Source of the DNA: Opitutia bacterium
Lineage (GTDB): Bacteria > Verrucomicrobiota > Verrucomicrobiae > Opitutales > UBA953
NCBI GenBank assembly: GCA_947488485.1
Contig: CANKZO010000149.1
Location: 1 to 5,834 of the forward strand
DNA: 5,834 nucleotides
Reading direction: 5' to 3'
Made by a program: the position numbers and the translations under genes. The notes below the pieces were generated by a model, which made no database searches, was not told where the DNA came from, and was given only the letters and a program-made list of their open reading frames with translations. Within the stretch, counting starts at the first letter, position 1. Each line of letters starts with the position of its first letter. Shown in pieces: positions 1 to 5,400 of the stretch.

Positions 1-657
1 GGTGACCTTGCCGCTGAGCAGGCCTTTCTGCATCGGGCTGTAGGCGATGATGCCGATGTCGTTCTCTTCGCAGTACGGCAGGAGTTCGGCTTCGATGCTC
101 CGGTTGAGCATGCTGTAAGGCGGCTGGAGGAACGTGACGGCGTGGATGGGCTGGATGCGCTGGAGCTGGGCGACGCTGAAGTTGCTCACGCCGGCGTAGC
201 GGACCTTGCCCTCCTTGATCAGCTCGGCGACGGCGGACCAGCCTTCTTCGATGTCCTCGTCGGGCTGCGGCCAGTGGATCTGATACATGTCGATGACGTC
301 GACGCCGAGGCGGCGCAGGCTGTCTTCGCATTCCTGCTTCACGCTCGCGCGCTTGAGCCGGGGAACGATCGTACCGTCCGGATCCCAGCAACGCTCGCAC
401 TTCGTGGAGATGATCGGCTTGTCTTTCATCTCCTTGAGGGCGCGGCCGACGACTTCCTCAGAACGGCCCAGGCCGTAGACCGCCGCGGTGTCGATCCAGT
501 TGATGCCGACGGCCATCGCTTCGTGGATGGTGCGGATGGAAAGGGCGTCGTCCTGCGCGCCCCAGCCGAATTTCCAGTCGCCGCCGCCGATGGCCCAGGT
601 GCCCAGGCCGACGGGCGTGAGATGGAGCGGAGAGTTGCCGAGCTTTCGGGTCTTCAT
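1..657 (-). CDS. Aldo/keto reductase, 3' end outside the window
   Basis: Aldo/keto reductases use NADPH to reduce aldehydes and ketones in the cytoplasm. The 219 codons seen start MKTRKLGNSPLHLTPVGLG, a typical N-terminus that leads into the first barrel strand, and there is no signal peptide. The catalytic tetrad is complete: D56 and Y61 in WIDTAAVYG, K86 in ISTKC, and H128 in YQIHWP. The YAGVSNFS motif (residues 154-161) and the IIAYSPMQKGLLSGK stretch near the edge also fit the family. Family members usually have about 310-330 residues, so roughly 100 residues are missing beyond base 1, including most of the cofactor-binding C-terminal part. The start at 657 is supported by an AGGTGA ribosome-binding site six bases upstream. 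The gene lies on the same strand as the DUF6807 gene, but a terminator and a repeat field separate them, so it is probably transcribed separately. The substrate cannot be inferred from the sequence. Confidence 0.93.
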   Translation of the reverse strand, partial: MKTRKLGNSPLHLTPVGLGTWAIGGGDWKFGWGAQDDALSIRTIHEAMAVGINWIDTAAVYGLGRSEEVVGRALKEMKDKPIISTKCERCWDPDGTIVPRLKRASVKQECEDSLRRLGVDVIDMYQIHWPQPDEDIEEGWSAVAELIKEGKVRYAGVSNFSVAQLQRIQPIHAVTFLQPPYSMLNRSIEAELLPYCEENDIGIIAYSPMQKGLLSGKVT

Positions 658-663
658 GGCGAT

Positions 664-669
664 TCACCT
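664..669 (-). promoter_or_regulatory. Ribosome-binding site of the aldo/keto reductase
   Basis: On the minus strand this reads AGGTGA, six bases before the ATG at 657. It is the clearest Shine-Dalgarno sequence in the window and fixes the start of the reductase gene. No convincing -35/-10 pair is visible upstream, where the sequence turns into the 7-bp tandem repeats. Confidence 0.7.
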
Positions 670-721
670 ATTTCGGGGAAGGGAAGGGAGGATGTCGAGA
701 CTCGGCCGGTGACGGGTAGTA

Positions 722-749
722 GCGGTAAGCGGTTGGCGGTAGGCGGTTA
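722..749 (+). repeat. Tandem 7-bp repeat, four units of GCGGTWR
   Basis: Four consecutive heptamers read GCGGTAA, GCGGTTG, GCGGTAG and GCGGTTA. A weaker fifth unit, GGGTAAA, runs into the palindrome at 756. The units fit a GCGGTWR consensus and keep the 7-bp period exactly. A matching inverted set lies on the other side of the palindrome at 852-872. Confidence 0.75.
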
Positions 750-755
750 GGGTAA

Positions 756-840
756 ACTCAAAGGGAAACCGGAGACCGGATGATTAGCTGGGGTTCTTAT
801 GGCCGCAGCATCCTATCCGGTTTCCGGTCTCCCTTTGAGT
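756..840. repeat. Long palindromic element, copy 1
   Basis: The outer arms (756-781 and 815-840) are complementary over 26 bp, with one G-U type pair and one A-C mismatch. An unpaired five-base segment on each side is followed by a second short stem around a loop. Left arm and loop-proximal stem (759-793) and right arm (806-837) recur base for base in copy 2 at 1078-1155. Only the 12-base loop TTCTTATGGCCG differs. The arms contain the repeated word ACCGG separated by GAG on one strand and GAA on the other, so the element has a polarity despite being nearly symmetric. It encodes no protein. It could be a non-autonomous mobile palindrome or a structural RNA/DNA element. Confidence 0.85.
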
Positions 841-851
841 GACGCTCTCCC

Positions 852-872
852 CAACCGCTATCCGCCAATACC
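852..872 (-). repeat. Inverted 7-bp repeat units flanking palindrome copy 1
   Basis: Read on the plus strand, the units are CAACCGC, TATCCGC and CAATACC. On the minus strand these are GGTATTG, GCGGATA and GCGGTTG, matching the GCGGTWR units at 722-749. The two sets lie at almost equal distance from the palindrome centre at 798, so together with the palindrome they form an inverted structure of about 150 bp. Confidence 0.6.
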
Positions 873-879
873 TGACATG

Positions 880-904
880 GGTAGGGTCGGGACCGCGTCA
901 CGAC
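880..904 (+). repeat. REP-type hairpin, GTCGGGAC stem (degenerate)
   Basis: GGTAGGG (880-886) runs into the stem GTCGGGAC (886-893), then loop CGC, then GTCACGAC (897-904). The stem has one A in place of the expected C, and the outermost pairs are lost, so this copy looks decayed. It follows the same architecture as the better preserved hairpins to its right, but its stem sequence is unrelated to theirs. Confidence 0.6.
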
Positions 905-917
905 ATAGCCTGCATCT

Positions 918-944
918 GGTAGGGTTGAGCGCCCTCGCTCAACC
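918..944 (+). repeat. REP-type hairpin, GGTTGAGCG stem, copy 1
   Basis: GGTAGGG (918-924) overlaps the stem GGTTGAGCG (923-931) by two bases. The loop is CCCT and the return arm CGCTCAACC (936-944) pairs perfectly over 9 bp. A second copy lies in inverted orientation at 1207-1233 and differs by a single loop base. The GTAG at the 5' foot of a hairpin is the hallmark of REP elements recognised by RAYT transposases. Confidence 0.8.
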
Positions 945-971
945 GGTAGGGATGTGATCACTATCGCGTCC
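945..971 (+). repeat. REP-type hairpin, GGATGTGAT stem with wobble pairs
   Basis: GGTAGGG (945-951) overlaps the stem GGATGTGAT (950-958). The loop is CACT and the return arm is ATCGCGTCC (963-971). Seven of the nine pairs are Watson-Crick and the other two are T-G, so the fold is fully preserved if the plus strand is transcribed. It forms the left half of a convergent doublet with the hairpin at 994-1019. The spacer holds the near-palindrome GGGCTTAAGTCC (978-989). Confidence 0.65.
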
Positions 972-993
972 TCCCTTGGGCTTAAGTCCGCTA

Positions 994-1019
994 GGACAGC
1001 ACGTGGTGCTGTCCCTACC
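994..1019 (-). repeat. REP-type hairpin, GGACAGCAC stem
   Basis: The stem GGACAGCAC (994-1002), loop GTG and return arm GTGCTGTCC (1006-1014) pair perfectly over 9 bp. CCCTACC (1013-1019) overlaps the end of the stem by two bases, so on the minus strand the element begins with GGTAGGG. It is the right half of the doublet 945-1019. Confidence 0.8.
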
Positions 1020-1028
1020 TGGCAACGC

Positions 1029-1055
1029 GGCTGACCAAGGGTGGTCAGCCCTACC
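1029..1055 (-). repeat. REP-type hairpin, GGCTGACCA stem, left copy
   Basis: The stem GGCTGACCA (1029-1037), loop AGGG and return arm TGGTCAGCC (1042-1050) pair perfectly. They are followed by CCCTACC (1049-1055). Its reverse complement is identical over all 27 bases to 1178-1204. The two copies flank the second long palindrome with equal 22-base spacers. Confidence 0.85.
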
Positions 1056-1077
1056 TCGAGACAAAGCACTACGAAAT

Positions 1078-1155
1078 CAAAGGGAAACCGGAGACCGGAT
1101 GATTAGCTGGGGATATATGCCCCCAGCATCCTATCCGGTTTCCGGTCTCCCTTTG
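1078..1155. repeat. Long palindromic element, copy 2
   Basis: This is the second copy of the palindrome at 756-840. The left segment (1078-1112) and right segment (1124-1155) are identical to copy 1 over 35 and 32 bases. The loop is different, ATATATGCCCC instead of TTCTTATGGCCG, and is one base shorter. The inner stem GCTGGGG pairs with CCCCAGC perfectly here, whereas copy 1 has one mismatch. Identity of the arms with change only in the loop suggests recent duplication or selection on the arms. No target-site duplication is evident at the edges. Confidence 0.87.
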
Positions 1156-1177
1156 CTGTTACCCTCAGCATGCCTCG

Positions 1178-1204
1178 GGTAGGGCTGACCACCCTTGGTC
1201 AGCC
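1178..1204 (+). repeat. REP-type hairpin, GGCTGACCA stem, right copy
   Basis: GGTAGGG (1178-1184) overlaps the stem GGCTGACCA (1183-1191). The loop is CCCT and the return arm is TGGTCAGCC (1196-1204). It is the exact inverse of the copy at 1029-1055. With the next hairpin, two bases away, it forms a compact convergent doublet, 1178-1233. Confidence 0.85.
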
Positions 1205-1206
1205 GC

Positions 1207-1233
1207 GGTTGAGCGAGGTCGCTCAACCCTACC
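1207..1233 (-). repeat. REP-type hairpin, GGTTGAGCG stem, copy 2
   Basis: The stem GGTTGAGCG (1207-1215), loop AGGT and return arm CGCTCAACC (1220-1228) pair over 9 bp. CCCTACC (1227-1233) closes the element. In reverse complement it matches 918-944 except for one loop base. It ends two bases before the T-tract of the DUF6807 terminator. Confidence 0.82.
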
Positions 1234-1234
1234 C

Positions 1235-1262
1235 AAACAAAAAAGGGGCCTGAAGGCCCCTT
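1235..1262 (-). terminator. Rho-independent terminator of the DUF6807 gene
   Basis: Read on the minus strand, GGGGCC, a TTCA tetraloop and GGCCCC form a strong GC stem that extends by A-T pairs. It is followed by TTTTTTGTTT (minus strand, 1244 down to 1235). It lies about 20 bases after the TGA of the DUF6807 gene. On the plus strand the hairpin is followed only by TTGATCG, so it should act mainly in the minus direction. Confidence 0.88.
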
Positions 1263-1283
1263 GATCGTTCGCGCTTTATGCGC

Positions 1284-2333
1284 TCACTTCACATCCTTCA
1301 GGAACTGCTGATACTGCGCTTCGGTCTGCGCGGCGTTCAGCTTGCCGGTGTGGATCAGGATGCGGAAGCGGAAGGTCTCGGACTGGCCGGCCTTGAGGGT
1401 GAAGTTGAGGGCCTTCTTGGACGGGTTGCCCTTGGGGAATTCCTTGGCGCCGAACGGATTGGCGGCGAAGAGGCCGTAGCCGCGGCAATGCCAGTAGGTC
1501 GGGTAGGTGACGTTCTTCGGGTGGTCGAAGATGCCGATGCTGACGTCTTCGCCGCGGACGTTGCCGGAGAGGGTCATCCACTTGGCGCGCGTGCTCCAGG
1601 CGTCTTTCTCGCCGACGGCGCCTTCGCTGCTGAGGTAGACGCCGTTGACGCCGGTGTTGTCGAGCTTGGCGACGGTGGTCGGGATGCCGGCGGCGTCGGT
1701 GAAGATCTCAGGCTTGGTGGAAGGCTCTTCGAGGGCGCGGGTCACACGGATGGCGATGGCGCCTTCTTTGGAGTCGTGGAAGACGGCGTCCTTCTCCTGG
1801 GCGGTGAGGGTGATGATGCGGTCGATGATGCGGAGATCCTTGGCGGCGCGGAAGACGAGGGTCTCGTCCTGCTGCAGCACCTTGGAGCCATCGGCCATGA
1901 TCCAATCCGAGGAGACTTCGAGGGTCGCGGAGCCGTTGCCGCCGTTGACGGTCTTGATGGTCTTATGCTTCACCGAGCCGTAGGGCATCTTGCCCTTGTG
2001 GGTGTAGCCTTCGGGCGGGGAGTTCCAGAAGTCGGTGCCGTTGACGTCGCCGTAGTTGAACCACGAGGCGATGTGGTGCGGGTGGTCGGTGCGCTCACCG
2101 GCGATCTTCTCGAGCGGGAAGCCGCGGGTGAAGATGTTGCCCTGCGAGGTGCGCAGCGGGGAGAGCAGGGGCTTCTTCTGGTTGGACCAGTACACGTAGG
2201 AGGTGAAGGGCTGGCCGTCGACGAGGACGTCGATCTGCTGCTTGTCCTTCTGTTCGACGAGCTTCACTTCCTGGGCGACGGCGGCTTGGCCGAACGCGGC
2301 GAGGAGGGCGAGGAGGGCGAGGGGGTTCTTCAT
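1284..2333 (-). CDS. Secreted DUF6807 (PmoA-like) family protein
   Basis: The chosen start gives 349 residues with a classic signal peptide, MKNPLALLALLAAFGQAAVA, probably cut before Q21, so the protein should be periplasmic or extracellular. A longer reading from 2420 would put about 29 charged residues ahead of the signal peptide and is unlikely. An AAGG eight bases upstream of the start is a weak ribosome-binding site. Family motifs are DHPHH (83-87) followed by YGDVNGTDFW (94-103), and WHCRGYGLFAANPFG (281-295); the histidines suggest a metal or active site. The family was once labelled methane oxygenase PmoA, but it has no resemblance to the particulate methane monooxygenase subunit and that name should not be read as function. 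Relatives often occur in carbohydrate-utilisation loci of Bacteroidota and PVC bacteria. The gene is divergent from the dehydrogenase/haem protein gene and ends in its own terminator. The reaction is unknown. Confidence 0.9.
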   Translation of the reverse strand: MKNPLALLALLAAFGQAAVAQEVKLVEQKDKQQIDVLVDGQPFTSYVYWSNQKKPLLSPLRTSQGNIFTRGFPLEKIAGERTDHPHHIASWFNYGDVNGTDFWNSPPEGYTHKGKMPYGSVKHKTIKTVNGGNGSATLEVSSDWIMADGSKVLQQDETLVFRAAKDLRIIDRIITLTAQEKDAVFHDSKEGAIAIRVTRALEEPSTKPEIFTDAAGIPTTVAKLDNTGVNGVYLSSEGAVGEKDAWSTRAKWMTLSGNVRGEDVSIGIFDHPKNVTYPTYWHCRGYGLFAANPFGAKEFPKGNPSKKALNFTLKAGQSETFRFRILIHTGKLNAAQTEAQYQQFLKDVK

Positions 2334-2472
2334 GGGGTTGGCCTTAGGACATACCTCGCCCCGAAAGGTTGCCAATCTGAAAGGGGCGAAGTTACCCAAG
2401 GAACGGCGTTTAGGTATCACGATTTCGGCTTCCTTAAGTGCTCTTCCGCCTTAATCGTCTGCTCACCCCGCC
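2334..2472. promoter_or_regulatory. Divergent intergenic region with likely promoters for both genes
   Basis: The 139 bases between two divergent genes must hold both promoters, but no strong -35/-10 pair is visible in either direction. Visible structure is limited. A direct repeat GAAAGG occurs at 2363-2368 and 2379-2384. An inverted pair, ATACCT-CGCC (2351-2360) and GGCG-TTT-AGGTAT (2405-2417), lies around it. The minus strand has a TTGGCA near 2370-2375 that could be a -35 element, but its -10 partner is poor. A shared regulator site is possible but not shown. Confidence 0.35.
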
Positions 2473-5400
2473 ATGCGATTCCTCGCACTCCTTTTCGCAT
2501 CCGCTTGCGTCGCCGCCCCGGCGTTGCCCCCCGGTCCCGCCGTCCGCGTCGCCCCGGGCGCCTACAAGACCGGCCAGAGCCCGACCGATGCGATGAAGAC
2601 GATGTCGTTGCCGAAAGGCTTCCAGGTCTCGCTCGTCGCGGCCGAACCCAAGGTGGTCCAGCCGATCGCGATGTGCTTCGACGAACGCGGCCGTCTTTGG
2701 GTCGTGGAAGGCATGGCCTATCCGAAGAAGCGTCCGGACGGGCAGGGCGCCGACCGCATCCTGATCCTCGAGGACGTGAAGAAGGATGGCTCCTACGCCA
2801 AGGTCACGGTCTTCAAGGAAGGTCTCAATCTCGTCTCGGGCATCGAAGTCGGTCACGGCGGCGTATGGGTCGGCGCGGCCCCGGAGTTCCTTTTCATCCC
2901 GAAGGACGCGGATGACAAGGCCGGCAAGCCGGTCGTGCTGCTCGACGGCTGGGGCTTCCATGACACGCACGAGACGCTCAATAGCTTCGTCTGGGGTCCT
3001 GACGGCTGGCTCTACGGTAACCACGGCGTGTTCACGCACTCCGTCGTCGGCAAGCCGGGTGCGCCCGAAGCCGAGCGCAAGAAGATCAACGCCGGCGTCT
3101 GGCGCTATCACCCGACCCGCCACGTCTTCGAGATCTTCGCCGAGGGTACGAGCAATCCGTGGGGCCTCGACTACGACGCGCACGGCGAGTTCTTCAACAC
3201 GGCCTGCGTCATCCCGCACCTTTACCACATCCTCCCCGGCGCCCGTTACCAGCGTCAGGCTGGCCAGCATTTCAATCCGTTCACCTACGACGACATCAAG
3301 ACCATCGCCGACCACGCGCACTACGCCGGCGGCCGCGTCCATCGTCCCGATCCCCTGAAGGTCCCCGAGACGACCGACGCCGTGGGCGGCGGCCACGCCC
3401 ACTCAGGCCTCGCCATCTATAACGGCGACAATTTCCCGGCAGCCTACCGCGGTATGCTCATCTTCGGCAACCTGCATGGCCACCGCCTCGTCTCCGATCA
3501 GGTCGTGCCAGAAGGCAGCGGTTTCGCCGGCCATCACGGTAACGACTTCCTGCGCAGCAACGACGCCACCTTCATACCGGTCTCGCAGCGCGTCGGTCCG
3601 GATGGCGCTCTCTACGTGAGCGATTGGTCCGACGTCCAAGTCTGCCACAACAACACCCAGGAGATCTGGGATCGCTCCAACGGACGCATCTATCGCGTCA
3701 GCTTCGGCAACCCGGCCTCTCGTGCGGGCGATATGACGCGCTGGACCTCTCACGAGCTCGCCGGCGCCACGCTCGACGACGCCAATGAATACTTCGTCCG
3801 CCAAGCCCGCAAACTCCTCGCCGAGCGCGGTCCCGTCGAAGGCGCCGCCCGTCAGCTCCTCGTCGCGGCCTTGCGTGAACCCGGCCCCGCCTCCCGTCGC
3901 CTCCGTGCGCTTTGGGCGTTGCAGAGCAGTGGTTCGCTCGATGACGCGCTCCTCGCCGGTGCGCTGAAGGACGACGCTCCCGCCGTGCGCGGCTGGGCCG
4001 TGCGCCTGATCGCCCAGCAGTGGACCGCCGGTGTCCCGGCCCTCGCCGCCCTCGCGAAGACCGAGGCCTCCCCGCAGGTCCGTCGCGAACTCGCTTCCGC
4101 GCTTTCCTATCTCCCGCTCGCCCAGCGCGCCGCCATCGCCGAGCCGCTCCTGGCCCGCGCCGAAGATGCCAAGGATCATAACATCCCGCTGCTGCTCTGG
4201 TATGGCATCGAGCCCCTTGTCGGCGCCGACGCCGAGCGCGGTCTCGCCCTTGCGGCCGTCAGCCGCCATCCGCAGACGACCGACTTCATCTATCGCCGTC
4301 TTGCCAGCGATGCCGGCGCCCGCGCCCAGGTGCTCGCCATCGCCGCCCGCGAGACCGACGTCGCGCTTCGCGCGACCCTCGTGAGCCGCGTGGTCGAAGG
4401 CGTCCGCCAGGCCGGCTCGTTCGCCGCCCCGGCTGGCTGGCCCACGCTCGTCGCCGGCCTTCGTCAGGGCGCGTCGCCCGACCTGCTCGCCAATCTGAAC
4501 GAGCTCGACGCCCTCACCGGCGACGAGTCCAGCCGCACTTTTTATCGCGGACATCTCGCCGACGTCAAAGCCCCCTTGCCCGCCCGGCAGCGTGCGCTGG
4601 CCGTGCTCGTCGCGTCGCGCGATCGCGCCGCCGCTCCGGTCATCCATCGCGTCTTCGCCGAACAGACCACGCCGTCCTTCCGTCGCGCGCTCATCCAGGC
4701 GCTCGCCACCGTGGGCGACGCGGATTCGCCGGCGGTGCTCCTCGGTCGCTTCGGCGTGTTCTCGCCGGAGCAGCTCAACGACGCCGTCGCGGCGCTCGCC
4801 AGCAATGCCGCGGGCGGCAAGGCGCTGCTCGCCGCCGTGGCCGCGGGCAAGGCCGACAAAGCGCTGCTTTCGCCGCTCGTGGTGCGTCAGCTGAAATCCC
4901 TCGGTGACCAAGATCTCGATGGCCAGCTCGCCGCCGTCGTGGGCGTGGTCAATGCGACCAAGGCAGACTTCGCGAAGACCAAGGCCAAGTATGAGGCCAT
5001 GCTGAAGCCCGAAGCCGTGCGAAAGGGCGATATCGCGGCCGGTCGCCAGCTCTTCACGACGTCCTGCGGCATCTGCCATACCTTCGGCTATATAGGCAAC
5101 CAGGTCGGCCCGGGTCTCGCCGGCTCCAATATCGGTAAGCTCGATTACTTCCTCGAGAACGTCCTCAACCCCAACGGCGTCATCGGCAAAGACTACCAGC
5201 TCAACGTCTTCAAGCTCAAGGGTGGCGCCACCATGAGCGGCATCGTCCAGTTCGAAGACGCGCAGTCGTTCCGTCTCGTCATGCCGGGTGGCGCGAAATT
5301 CACCGTCGCCAAGGGCGAGGTCGAGAAACGCGAGATCCTCCCGATGTCGCTCATGCCCGAAGGCCTGCTTGATGCGCTTACCAAGGAGCAGGTGATCAAT

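Larger units (their letters stand above)
658..1283. other. Gene-free, repeat-filled intergenic region
   Basis: No ORF here has a plausible coding signature. The interval between the stop of the DUF6807 gene and the start of the reductase gene is built almost entirely of palindromic DNA. From left to right it holds a 7-bp tandem array, a long palindrome, inverted 7-bp units, five short hairpins, a second long palindrome, two more short hairpins and a terminator. Only 670-720 and a few spacers of about 20 bp show no recognisable structure. This is the accumulation pattern of REP-type and other palindromic elements that insert between genes. Confidence 0.85.

Noticed and set aside
142..750. A 202-codon open frame on the plus strand
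   Set aside because: It is antisense to the aldo/keto reductase, which carries the full catalytic tetrad, and it runs into the 7-bp repeats.
797..1182. Two small open frames in the repeat region (minus 797-1069 and plus 976-1182)
   Set aside because: Their translations are read through hairpins and palindrome arms, have no ribosome-binding sites and show no protein-like composition.
880..1233. Possible CRISPR array
   Set aside because: The repeats differ in sequence, occur in both orientations and are not separated by spacers of constant length. No cas gene is nearby.
722..1233. Remnant of an insertion sequence with its transposase
   Set aside because: No transposase fragment can be read in any frame of the interval, and no target-site duplication is evident. 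The repeats can only be non-autonomous elements.
2473..2520. Lipoprotein signal at Cys12 of the dehydrogenase/haem protein
   Set aside because: The residues before Cys12 are A-S-A, lacking the usual leucine or similar residue at -3. Ordinary signal peptidase cleavage after VAA is at least as likely.
1278..2915. A 545-codon open frame on the plus strand
   Set aside because: It is antisense to the DUF6807 gene and then runs out of frame through the start of the dehydrogenase gene. No family signature is visible in its translation.
2434..3402. A 322-codon open frame on the minus strand
   Set aside because: It mirrors the propeller domain of the dehydrogenase gene and has the same valine-, glycine- and arginine-rich antisense composition.
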